Assembly (NCBI RefSeq): GCF_900108305.1
Contig: NZ_FNUX01000002.1
Coordinates: 186,001 to 250,000, forward strand
Direction of reading: 5' to 3'
From: Nitrosomonas ureae
GTDB taxonomy: Bacteria; Pseudomonadota; Gammaproteobacteria; Burkholderiales; Nitrosomonadaceae
Length of the DNA: 64,000 bases
The notes under the pieces were generated by a model that was not told where the DNA came from, did not search any database, and saw only the letters and a list, made by a program, of their open reading frames with translations. Below are positions 52,243 through 60,343 of the stretch, in pieces (the stretch's first letter is position 1; every line of letters starts with the position of its first letter). A program made the position numbers and the translations under genes.

Positions 52243-52902
52243 TTAATCCCAAATCAACAGCCGGATCGGCGTCGGATTATACGCGTTGCATGGATTATTG
52301 AGCTGAGGGCAGTTGGAAATCAATACGAGGACATCCATTTCCGCATGCATTTCGACATATTTTCCGGGTGCAGAAACGCCGTCGGCGAACTCCAGACCAC
52401 CGGCCTCCGTAACTGGAACATTCATGAAAAAATTGATGTTGCTGGGCAAATCACGCTTGCTTATGCCTAATTCCAGGCAAAGCGGATCATGCGCGAGCGC
52501 GTGCAGAAAATTGTCGCGGCAACTGTGCATTGGAAATTTTTCCGGGGCATAGCGCACGGTGTTGCTTTCAGCCGAGCAGGCACCGCCCAGCGTATCATGC
52601 TGTCCGCAAGTATCCGCAGTGATGCTGAGCATAATACTGCCAAAATTGGAATAGAGTTTGCTGCCGGTCGACAGGTACAGCCTGTTTTGCCGGTTAATGG
52701 TGTCGGTAGAGCTATAACGCTCTTGTGCGTTATGCGCGTTATAGAACAAAGTATCGACCGCCTGATTACCTTCCAGATCGACAATGCGAAAAGTCTGTCC
52801 CTGTTTGACTTGTTTGACCCAAGGCTCCCCGGCTGCGCAAACCTCATCAATTGCAGCATGTTCGGGATTAAGCAGACTGGTATGCAGATAAGAAGTATTC
52901 AT
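52243..52902 (-). CDS. DUF1989 protein, probable carboxyguanidine deiminase subunit
   Basis: A 219-residue member of the DUF1989 family (urea-carboxylase-associated protein). Conserved features are [61 protein letters not shown] and [19 protein letters not shown]. Together with its paralogue at 52899 it corresponds to CgdAB, shown in other bacteria to deiminate carboxyguanidine to allophanate and ammonia. I cannot say which is CgdA and which CgdB. It overlaps its upstream paralogue by 4 bases, so the subunits are probably made in step. Confidence 0.85.
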   Translation of the reverse strand: MNTSYLHTSLLNPEHAAIDEVCAAGEPWVKQVKQGQTFRIVDLEGNQAVDTLFYNAHNAQERYSSTDTINRQNRLYLSTGSKLYSNFGSIMLSITADTCGQHDTLGGACSAESNTVRYAPEKFPMHSCRDNFLHALAHDPLCLELGISKRDLPSNINFFMNVPVTEAGGLEFADGVSAPGKYVEMHAEMDVLVLISNCPQLNNPCNAYNPTPIRLLIWD

Positions 52903-53624
52903 TTCACACCTTCACAATAAAAGTTTTGCGCGTTATGCAACGCACGGATATTTTCACTGATATGCAGGCATTCCTTGATGGCCTCCGGGGGTGTATTAGA
53001 TAATTCCAAGCTGACCATGCTAGGTTGATATGGTTTTTTGGGATCCAACGGATGTGGTGCCGTGGATAGCACAACAAGCGTATTCATTATAAAGCTTAAA
53101 TCGACATAATCACCTGATTTGCTATGGTCGGCCTGATATGTCAATTCGCCTGAAGCATCTGTTGTGACTTTACTGAAAAAATTGATGTTGGCTACGATAT
53201 CGCGTATGCCCAGACCCCACTTACCCAGTTCAATCAGGAAACCATCCAGGCCGCTGCGAAACATTTGATTGCGATGTTCCTGGAAGCGCGCGGTACCATA
53301 TTTGTTCTGAATCATATCGGCGTCGCTCAAGCCGCATACGGTATCATTCCAGCCGGAAGTATCCGCTGTGATGCAACAGAAAATTCGCCCCATGTCCGAA
53401 TGGCAGGCGTGTCCCTTGGTTAAACGAAAGGTATGCTGCGATTTCAGAGTATCCGCCATGTTGTAACGCTCAAGCTTTTCTTCCTGGTTAAAAAACAATA
53501 CCGCCGCGTTTGCACCCCCCTCGGAATCAGTTAAACGCAGCGTAGTTCCGCGGCGGATGATGCCCGACCAATGACATCCGCCGGGTATAGTTTGCTTCCA
53601 GATGATTTGTGGTTGATGATTCAT
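52899..53624 (-). CDS. DUF1989 protein, probable carboxyguanidine deiminase subunit
   Basis: A 241-residue DUF1989 protein, paralogous to its downstream neighbour: [55 protein letters not shown] and [20 protein letters not shown] align with it. The shared ITADTxGxxDT motif probably holds metal-binding or catalytic residues. The pair fits the heteromeric carboxyguanidine deiminase CgdAB. It overlaps the permease gene by 4 bases and the next gene by 4 bases. Confidence 0.85.
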   Translation of the reverse strand: MNHQPQIIWKQTIPGGCHWSGIIRRGTTLRLTDSEGGANAAVLFFNQEEKLERYNMADTLKSQHTFRLTKGHACHSDMGRIFCCITADTSGWNDTVCGLSDADMIQNKYGTARFQEHRNQMFRSGLDGFLIELGKWGLGIRDIVANINFFSKVTTDASGELTYQADHSKSGDYVDLSFIMNTLVVLSTAPHPLDPKKPYQPSMVSLELSNTPPEAIKECLHISENIRALHNAQNFYCEGVK

Positions 53625-55054
53625 GGCCGATTCCCTGATAACTTACGGAAAGATAGATAAATTGTGGTAACACTCAAAATGCTGCCCAGCACCAGGGGCG
53701 TGGCCCATAACTGCCACCACGGCGCATCGGCTGCAATGGCATAAGGGCGCGGCCAGGCGATATTGATCAGCTCGAATAATGCCCAGGCAAATGCCAGGCT
53801 ATTAATGACCAACCCCCATTTTCCCAGCTTCAGTTGCCCTAAATCCGGATTCCAGCGGCCGGTCAATCTGGCAAACAATGCGATGCCGGTGGTGAATGTG
53901 AACATGGCATAAAGACCGCCCGTGCCAAATGCGATGATGGTGGCCACGGCATCGTCGTTCAGTCCAAATATCAACCCGCAACTTGCCAACAGGACAGTGA
54001 AGAGAATGGCATTGCGCGGTGTGCTGGCTGGAGTGACCCGATTGAGTATGCTGGGTAAATTGCCTTCACGCGCCATTGAAAAAATAATGCGTGAGGTGTA
54101 TTTGACTACCGATGCGCCGCAGGCAAGAAATGCTATCATGACAGTCGCCAGAAACGGCTTTTCAATCCATGTTCCGAAATGACTGGCGATTAACGGCGTA
54201 ATCGGATCGGCAGTTACGCTGCTATTGGTTAAAACATCATGATCAAAAGCCAATACCAATGAGGCTGAGTTGAAAATCACCACGGTACCGACTGTGCATA
54301 GCGAAAGAAATATCGCCCGTGGCACTGCATGTTCTGGCTGATGTGTTTCTTCCGCGGTAGTCGAACAGGCATCAAAACCGATGAATGCCCAACCGGCAAT
54401 CGCAAGCGCTGCGAGAAAAGCGGCGATGCTGCTGGGTGCGGTGCCGGTACCTAAATGCTGAAATAATTCCACAAAAGGATGTTGACGGAAAAACAAGAAT
54501 AACAGCATCGCAATACCCAATGACGCGACTACCTCAGCATAAACCCCGAGCTTGATAACGAGCTTGAAAATATTGACATGTACCAGATTCAGCAGCGTGC
54601 ACAGGGTCAAAAAAATTATTGCCCATAAAACTTTCTCGCTGCCGCTTTCACCTTCCGACCCAAAAAAACCGGCAAACCAAATACCCCCTGCGTATGCTGT
54701 GGTGGTCAGCATGGCAATCGTGGAGCTGACGTAAATGACCCCGGCATAATGACCGGCCGTGATGCCATAAAGCTGCCTCGCCCATTTGTACGCACCGCCG
54801 GCAATCGGAAATTGCGACGACAATTCCGCGTAGACGGTCGCCACCAGTAATTGCATTAACAAACAAATCACCAGTGCAGCAAACCAGCCTCCACCCGTCA
54901 CCGTAGTCTGCACGCCGATGATCGCATAGAGACCAACGATGGGAGATACCACTGCAAAGCCCAGCGTAAAGCTATGCCAGATATTCATGCTGGGGCGGAT
55001 TGAATGTGGCGCTTGTTTTGCTAAGCCATTGATTGGATTTGATACTTTTGACAT
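53621..55054 (-). CDS. APC-superfamily permease, candidate guanidine importer
   Basis: A 477-residue integral membrane protein with about 12 helices, of the amino acid-polyamine-organocation superfamily. The N-terminal GFAVVSPIVGLYAIIGVQTT with TGGGWFAALVICLLM, AELSSQFPIAGGAYKWARQLYG and FIGFDACSTTAEETHQPEHA are typical of the choline/GABA/amino acid permease branch. It is the first gene behind the guanidine-I riboswitch (AAGGAG 7 bases before the ATG), so import of guanidinium or a related cation is the natural guess; the sequence alone does not show this. Other guanidine operons often have ABC transporters instead. Confidence 0.8.
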   Translation of the reverse strand: MSKVSNPINGLAKQAPHSIRPSMNIWHSFTLGFAVVSPIVGLYAIIGVQTTVTGGGWFAALVICLLMQLLVATVYAELSSQFPIAGGAYKWARQLYGITAGHYAGVIYVSSTIAMLTTTAYAGGIWFAGFFGSEGESGSEKVLWAIIFLTLCTLLNLVHVNIFKLVIKLGVYAEVVASLGIAMLLFLFFRQHPFVELFQHLGTGTAPSSIAAFLAALAIAGWAFIGFDACSTTAEETHQPEHAVPRAIFLSLCTVGTVVIFNSASLVLAFDHDVLTNSSVTADPITPLIASHFGTWIEKPFLATVMIAFLACGASVVKYTSRIIFSMAREGNLPSILNRVTPASTPRNAILFTVLLASCGLIFGLNDDAVATIIAFGTGGLYAMFTFTTGIALFARLTGRWNPDLGQLKLGKWGLVINSLAFAWALFELINIAWPRPYAIAADAPWWQLWATPLVLGSILSVTTIYLSFRKLSGNRP

Positions 55055-55117
55055 AACAAGTCTCCTTGATCGAGAAATAATAGCAGGAAATCCATGTATC
55101 AGCGATACACGACTAAT

Positions 55118-55215
55118 TTCTCCCGGGCTTTTATCCCTCCGTGGAGCCTCATTATCATGAGACCGGAAACTCTTGGACCAGTCACCTTGCCTATATTGGC
55201 CGGAACCCTAGTTTC
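55118..55215 (-). ncRNA. Guanidine-I (ykkC) riboswitch
   Basis: The leader of the permease operon contains, in order on the minus strand, CTAGGGTTCCGG (55211 down to 55200), CTGGTCCAAGAGTTTCCGG (about 55182-55164) and ACGGAGGGATAAAAGCCCGG (about 55141-55122). These are the conserved blocks of the ykkC class I aptamer with the expected spacing. It senses guanidinium and normally switches genes on. A small hairpin (GTGTATC-GCT-GATACAT, 55093-55109) lies between it and the start codon, but I see no clear terminator, so control may act on translation. The rest of the leader to 55055 contains AAGGAG. Confidence 0.93.
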
Positions 55216-55415
55216 CCATTGACGTGCTGTGCATTTTAGCGCCTATATCGGCAATTGCGATGATTAGCATAAAAAAAGCACACACGTGCGTCATTCTAAG
55301 TTCGAATTCAGAAAAAAGCAATAATGTGGTATCAGTTATTTCCTGTTTATTGGGATTCGCGCATTGCAAAAAGCGTGTTCATCCACTTTCGTGCTAATAA
55401 AACATTGACGGATAC

Positions 55416-55541
55416 ATGTTCCATCCAGCGCAGCATGAGGATTATCGTGATAATATCGGCACCTATCGTATCGGCGATCATGCCGACGAGTATGGTAATG
55501 TTTTTTTACTGAGCTCCGGGAATGGCAATGAAATGATATGA
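55416..55541 (+). CDS. Doubtful 41-residue ORF
   Basis: ATG 55416 begins MFHPAQHEDYRDNIGTYRIG, continuing DHADEYGNVFLLSSGNGNEMI to TGA 55541. Its hydrophilic, glycine- and acid-rich composition looks coding, but there is no clear ribosome-binding site. It could be a small protein or a gene remnant. Apart from possible promoters, nothing else is seen in 55216-55630. Confidence 0.25.
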   Translation: MFHPAQHEDYRDNIGTYRIGDHADEYGNVFLLSSGNGNEMI

Positions 55542-55630
55542 TTTGTCTTGTTGTTTGGTTTTGTAAACTGTAAGATGCGATCGACTGGCACCGATCCCAT
55601 CAGCACATCTATCGTTAAATCAGCTGATCT

Positions 55631-56476
55631 ATGCTTACCAACACATTGATAATCGATTATCCGGTAGGAAGAGCCCCAAGATATCCTCTGCTGGACAAGC
55701 CTCATCCCTTATTGGTGGCCAAGCTGGACAGGAATCGCCATATCTACAAAGATACACTCCGGATATGCTTGGAGTATGCTAATGATTTAAAAACAATTGC
55801 ATGCAGCGATGACTCAGAAGGAATAAGACCTTATTGGGTCAACGGCTTCATTCCGGGGATGGACGGCGTAACCCTCTATAGCTTGACCGCGAACCGTAAA
55901 CCAAAGATATTTCTGGAGATCGGATCAGGCAATTCTACGCGTTTCATCGCTAAAGCCATACGGGAACATAGTCCGGCAACAAAATTGATTTCAATCGATC
56001 CGGCTCCACGAGCCGTGTGCGATAGCCTATGCAATGAAATTCACCGTAAGCCGCTGGAAGAATTAGATTTATCCCTATTTTCTCAGATCAAAGCGGGCGA
56101 TATCATTTTTATGGATGGTTCACATCGTTGTTTCATGCATACCGACACCACTGTGTTTTTTCTCGATGTTTTGCCGCAACTGCCACACGGCGTGTGGGTA
56201 GGTATTCATGATATCTGCCTGCCTTTTGATTACCCGGAAAGTACTGTGGACTGGTTCTGGTCAGAACAATATTTGCTTGCTTGTTATCTGTTGGGCGATT
56301 GCCCCTGGCTGGAGGTTATTCTGCCCAGCGTTTTTGCTTCGGTCGATCCGGAGCTGTCAGGCATTCTCAAACCTCTCTGGGAAAATTGGCCTGCAGGGGC
56401 AATTGAGCAGCATGGCAGCATCTTCTGGATGCGTATTTGCCGGGACGACCGGGATGTATCCAACTTCAAGCTATAA
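55631..56476 (+). CDS. Class I SAM-dependent methyltransferase-like protein
   Basis: A 281-residue soluble protein. KPKIFLEIGSGNSTRFIAKA (about residues 90-109) is a motif I SAM-binding loop, followed by ATKLISIDPAPRAVCDSL (motif II acidic residue) and KAGDIIFMDGSHRCFMHTD with VLPQLPHGVWVGIHDICLPF, as in the Methyltransf_24 group. The substrate is unknown. It is a single gene divergent from the guanidine operon, with no functional link evident. A gene remnant overlaps its 3' end on the other strand. Confidence 0.7.
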   Translation: MLTNTLIIDYPVGRAPRYPLLDKPHPLLVAKLDRNRHIYKDTLRICLEYANDLKTIACSDDSEGIRPYWVNGFIPGMDGVTLYSLTANRKPKIFLEIGSGNSTRFIAKAIREHSPATKLISIDPAPRAVCDSLCNEIHRKPLEELDLSLFSQIKAGDIIFMDGSHRCFMHTDTTVFFLDVLPQLPHGVWVGIHDICLPFDYPESTVDWFWSEQYLLACYLLGDCPWLEVILPSVFASVDPELSGILKPLWENWPAGAIEQHGSIFWMRICRDDRDVSNFKL

Positions 56477-56587
56477 CTCATCAATAAACTCGTGCAGTTT
56501 ATCCTGATTAAATGTCTGCAGCCCGGGGATTAACGGTAACGTTTTCTTATAGTAGTAAATGCCGTTTCGCAAGCTCAATGCAATACC
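56471..56587 (-). pseudogene. Possible C-terminal gene remnant
   Basis: On the minus strand, after an in-frame TAG, 38 codons read GIALSLRNGIYYYKKTLPLI then PGLQTFNQDKLHEFIDEL before a TAG at 56473-56471. The sequence looks like the tail of a real protein, has no start codon and overlaps the methyltransferase stop codon by six bases. Family not recognised. Confidence 0.3.
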
Positions 56588-56636
56588 CTAAGGCAAGGGG
56601 AACGCATTGGAATATCACAAAATTTTGAGGTGTTGC

Positions 56637-58211
56637 ATGAAAAAATTCATAACAATAATCACTATCACAGCCTTTTTGTTTGCTGGTTCGCTGCAGGCGG
56701 ATGAAAATCACCATCATTCCGGCACTTTCGATCAGGAGAAGCTGGGCAAGGTAAGTTTTCCGGTCTCTTGCACAGCGATGGCGCAAACGCAATTTAATCA
56801 GGCCGTGGCAATGCTGCATTCGTTCTGGTATGACGAAGCGGAAAAGGCATTTCGTCAAGTGACGGTGACCGATCCGGATTGCGTCATGGGTTATTGGGGC
56901 GTTGCGATGAGTCTTTATCATCAATTATGGGCGACGCCCCCGGTCGCAGCGGAGTTGCAGAAAGGACGCGAGGCATTACGACAGGTAAACAAGCAGGCCA
57001 TCAAAACAAAAAGAGAGGCGGCCTATCTTGAGGCCGCTGAATCCTTGTATCGCGATGATGAAAAAGTGGATTACGGCGCCCGGAAGCTGGCATATCAAAG
57101 CGCGATGGAGCGGGTTATGGCGCAAAATCCCGATGATCGCGAAGCGATGGTATTTTATGCGCTGGCATTGATTTCTACAGCTTCTCCCAGTGACAAAACT
57201 TTTGCCAATCAGAAAAAAGCATTGCGTTTGCTGCAAAAGGTGCTCGAACATGAACCGCATCATCCGGGGGTAACGCATTACATCATCCATAGTAGCGACT
57301 ATCCCGAGCTGGCCGAGCTTGGATTGAATGCCGCGCGGACATACGCGCGTATTGCACCGGCAGTGCCGCATGCGCTTCACATGCCATCGCATATTTTCAT
57401 TCGGCTGGGGTATTGGCAGGATGCGGCGCAATCCAATCTGGCGGCCGGTCAAGCAGCAAAGGCGCATGCCCACGAAAACGCATTGACTGAAACCTGGGAT
57501 CAGCAGCTCCATTTCATGGATTACACGATGTACGCTTATCTGCAAATGGGTGAAACCGAAAAAGCCAGGGAAATTCTGCAACAGCTGCAATCGATTAAGC
57601 AAGTGCGGCCGGAAAATACCACGACCGCGTATGCATACGCGGCAATTCCGGCGCGTTATGCGATCGAACGCGCCCAATGGGATGAGGCTGCCGGACTCGA
57701 CGTCAATCCAAGTGATTTCCCGTGGCAACAATTTGGCTGGTGCGAAGCCATCACGCACTTTGCCCGTGGTTTGGGGGCGGCGAGAACTGGAAAAGTGGCT
57801 GTAGCCCAGGATAGTTTGCAACGCCTGGAAGCGTTACGCGACGCCGACAGAGCCGCCAATAAGGACTATACCGCAGATCAGATCGAAATCCAGCGCTTGG
57901 CGGTTGCAGCTTGGGTGGCGCTCGGTAAAGGCCAAACGGAGGATGCTGTTCAGCTTATGCGAGCTGCGGCTGAATTGGAAGATTCAACGGAAAAAGACAA
58001 TGTCACCCCGGGGGCGATCATTCCTGTCAGGGAGTTGCTGGGGGAATTGCTGCTTGAGCTGAAACGACCCGATGAAGCGCTACAGGAACTCGAAGCTTCA
58101 TTGATACGCACACCCAATCGCCGTAATGGCATTTATCGTGCCGCGCAGGCGGCCAGGCTGGCTGGGGACCGGTCGAAGGCCGAGCGGTATGAGCAGCATA
58201 TCGGTAACTGA
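56637..58211 (+). CDS. Exported tetratricopeptide-repeat protein
   Basis: A 524-residue periplasmic protein. The frame is open to 56607, but the ATG at 56637 starts a clean signal peptide (KKFITIITITAFLFAGSLQA, then DENHHHSG) with GAGG upstream. Repeats of helical TPR type run through it: AVAMLHSFWYDEAEKAFRQV, VMGYWGVAMSLYHQLW, AMVFYALALISTASP, HHPGVTHYIIHSSDYPELAE, ALHMPSHIFIRLGYWQDAAQ and a C-terminal PDEALQELEASL. The HMPSHIFIRLG block is conserved in similar proteins of unknown role. It stands alone upstream of the cus region. Confidence 0.78.
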   Translation: MKKFITIITITAFLFAGSLQADENHHHSGTFDQEKLGKVSFPVSCTAMAQTQFNQAVAMLHSFWYDEAEKAFRQVTVTDPDCVMGYWGVAMSLYHQLWATPPVAAELQKGREALRQVNKQAIKTKREAAYLEAAESLYRDDEKVDYGARKLAYQSAMERVMAQNPDDREAMVFYALALISTASPSDKTFANQKKALRLLQKVLEHEPHHPGVTHYIIHSSDYPELAELGLNAARTYARIAPAVPHALHMPSHIFIRLGYWQDAAQSNLAAGQAAKAHAHENALTETWDQQLHFMDYTMYAYLQMGETEKAREILQQLQSIKQVRPENTTTAYAYAAIPARYAIERAQWDEAAGLDVNPSDFPWQQFGWCEAITHFARGLGAARTGKVAVAQDSLQRLEALRDADRAANKDYTADQIEIQRLAVAAWVALGKGQTEDAVQLMRAAAELEDSTEKDNVTPGAIIPVRELLGELLLELKRPDEALQELEASLIRTPNRRNGIYRAAQAARLAGDRSKAERYEQHIGN

Positions 58212-58294
58212 TAGCGTCCAGTCAGCCGGGCTGATGGATCGATGATTGTGCGGATTTTATTTGTCAAATCCGGAAATTGTTTATAATAAAAAAT

Positions 58295-58675
58295 ATGAGA
58301 ACATATAACTGCGCATGGCTATTGGTTTTTTTTATGCTGTGGCTGCCTCTGCAAGGTGTCGCAGCGGCTGTTTTGTCCGTGTGCGTACAAGAGAAAAATT
58401 TTCACAGTCCTGTTGACCAGCCGGTGATTGCCATCGACAAGCATCATCATGACGGCTGTCATAAGCAAGCGGCCGCTGACACGGCTGACCATGTGTTATC
58501 CAGCCTGCCTTGCGATGATACGTCATGCGATGCTTATAGCAGTACGCCGATTTTGTCTGGCTACATAGCGCCACTGCTTCTCAAAATCACTTCTGTTGTT
58601 ATTTCATCGAATTCCGGATTTACGTCATTTGTTCCAGAGCAGCCGCAACACCCCCCTCTCTCTGCTTCCCTGTAA
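58295..58675 (+). CDS. Small exported His/Cys-rich protein upstream of the cus operon
   Basis: From the ATG at 58295 a 126-residue protein (58277 gives six more residues). Signal peptide to about VAA/AVLSVC, then a soluble part rich in His and Cys (SVCVQEKNFHS, DKHHHDGCHKQ, LPCDDTSCD). Short proteins of this kind commonly precede cation-efflux genes and may bind metal. It ends with a Pro-rich tail. No ribosome-binding site stands out. Family not certain. Confidence 0.55.
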   Translation: MRTYNCAWLLVFFMLWLPLQGVAAAVLSVCVQEKNFHSPVDQPVIAIDKHHHDGCHKQAAADTADHVLSSLPCDDTSCDAYSSTPILSGYIAPLLLKITSVVISSNSGFTSFVPEQPQHPPLSASL

Positions 58676-58691
58676 TTTTGCCAGTGGCTTA

Positions 58692-58783
58692 GGGAAACGC
58701 TGATTAATTGGTTGCACGAGCGAATCACTTCGTTGCGCGGTACTCGCGCCTCATCTTGTTCACCGAATTAATCAGCGTTTCCC
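58692..58783. mobile_element. MITE-like element with perfect 18-bp terminal inverted repeats
   Basis: GGGAAACGCTGATTAATT at 58692-58709 is exactly reversed at 58766-58783, giving a 92-base unit without a gene. The core GGAAACGCTGATT resembles the repeat of the element at 18767-18883 (10 of 13 positions). It lies between the small His/Cys-rich gene and cusC. It could also fold as an RNA hairpin, but a loop of 56 bases and the lack of a T-tract argue against a terminator. Confidence 0.5.
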
Positions 58784-58979
58784 CAGGCAAAACAGCGGTT
58801 TTTTGCAAAGATTCCGCGCAGCGGCGCGTATAGCGCAGGAAGTGCAAGATCGCAAACTATCCTCGGTATCCGCTCATTCTCATTAGAGCGGACGAGATCA
58901 CTTGCCGGGAGGCTAGCATGCTCATTTTATTCATTATTAGAACGTATTGGAAACAACAAAACTTCATCGGGAGGCTGCG

Positions 58980-60323
58980 ATGAATCGCGCTGGCATGATT
59001 GTCATTGCATGGGTTGCGGCTACGATCACAGCTCATGTGCAGGCACAAGGAGAAGCCAGCAAAACCGGATCCACCGTGTTTACGTACTCGGCCGCACCGG
59101 AGCGCTCAACTGCATCGCAACCGGGCAATACCACATTATTACCCGGGTTGATCAGGGAAGCGCTGGAAAACAATCCGGAAATCCAGGCGGCGCAACAGGA
59201 GCGCGCAGCAGCGCAACAAAGAATTGCGCCGGCCGAGGCGCTGGATGATCCCATGCTCGAAGCGGGCGTGATCAATGCGCCGTTGGCGTCATCCCCCTTT
59301 AACCGTGAAGATATGACGATGAAAATGATCGGTCTGTCTCAGCGCCTGCCCTTTCCTGGCAAACGCGGTTTACGCAAGGAGGTTGCCAGCAAGGATGCGC
59401 AAGCGATTGAATATGGTTATCAGGAAACAGTTAACCGGGTGATCCACAATCTGAAGACGGCTTATTTTGATCTGGGTCTTACGCGCGAGATATTTCAATT
59501 GGTTGAAAAAAACCGGCAGACGCTGGAATATTTCCTGCGTATCGCTGAAGAACGTTATCAAGTAGGACAAGGCAGCCAGGCGGATGTGCTGAAGGCGCAG
59601 ACACAGGTTTCAAGGATGCTGGACAGATTGCTGGCGCTGGAACGCGAACAGCCTGTGTTTGAGGCGGAATTGATGCGCGCATTGGGGCGCGGCACTAAAA
59701 CCGAGGCTCTGGTTCCCGCGTTACTGCACATTCAGGAAATCCCCTTGATTATGGAGATGCTGCAACAGGAGGCCATGCTACAGCGGCCGCAACTGTTGGC
59801 ATTGCAAAGCCTGATTGCGCGCAATGAAAAATCCGTTGATTTGGCGCGCCGGGCTTATTATCCGGATCTTGATGTGCGCTTTTCCTACGGCCAGCGCGAC
59901 AACATGCCGGACGGTACCCGGCGCGATGACATGGTCAGCATGACCGTAGCGGTCAATCTGCCGGTATGGCGTGGCAGTAAGATCGAACCGCGCATCTTGG
60001 AATCGCAAGCGCTGCGCGACCAGGCCGCCAGTCTGTATCAGGCGCAACGTAATGAGGTGACCGCACGATTGCGCCAGCAAATTGCCCTGGCCGAACAAAG
60101 CCTGAAATCAATCAAACTTTATCAAACCACCATTCTGCCGCAAGCCCGATTGACGGTCGAATCCGCATTAACCGCGTATCAGGTGGGGCGGGTTGATTTT
60201 CTGACCCTGCTGGATAATCAAATGACGGTATTTGATTTTGAGGCCAATCGCATTACCGCAATCGCCAATTACAACAAGGCGCTGGCGGAGATTGATTGGC
60301 TGGTGGGTAAACATGTGCACTGA
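58980..60323 (+). CDS. cusC: Outer-membrane efflux factor of the TolC family (CusC/CzcC type)
   Basis: A 447-residue outer-membrane channel protein. The frame is open to 58947, but GGGAGG 6 bases before the ATG 58980 and a signal peptide (MNRAGMIVIAWVAATITAHV, cleavage near VQA/QG) set the start. The two repeats of the OEP fold show NNPEIQAAQQERAAAQQRI, AYFDLGLTREIFQLVEKNRQ, RYQVGQGSQADVLKAQTQVS and YQVGRVDFLTLLDNQM. It is the first gene of a cusCBA operon, 20 bases ahead of cusB. Confidence 0.9.
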   Translation: MNRAGMIVIAWVAATITAHVQAQGEASKTGSTVFTYSAAPERSTASQPGNTTLLPGLIREALENNPEIQAAQQERAAAQQRIAPAEALDDPMLEAGVINAPLASSPFNREDMTMKMIGLSQRLPFPGKRGLRKEVASKDAQAIEYGYQETVNRVIHNLKTAYFDLGLTREIFQLVEKNRQTLEYFLRIAEERYQVGQGSQADVLKAQTQVSRMLDRLLALEREQPVFEAELMRALGRGTKTEALVPALLHIQEIPLIMEMLQQEAMLQRPQLLALQSLIARNEKSVDLARRAYYPDLDVRFSYGQRDNMPDGTRRDDMVSMTVAVNLPVWRGSKIEPRILESQALRDQAASLYQAQRNEVTARLRQQIALAEQSLKSIKLYQTTILPQARLTVESALTAYQVGRVDFLTLLDNQMTVFDFEANRITAIANYNKALAEIDWLVGKHVH

Positions 60324-60343
60324 TAACCATCCGGGAGCTTTCC

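Noticed and set aside
55280..55305. Small hairpin with T-run (GCAC-GTGT-GTGC, minus strand) upstream of the riboswitch
   Set aside because: Only a 4-bp stem; too weak to call a terminator, and no gene upstream on that strand would need it.
55324..55512. 62-codon open frame between the guanidine operon and the methyltransferase gene
   Set aside because: Low-quality composition and no ribosome-binding site; the overlapping 41-residue frame looks more coding-like.
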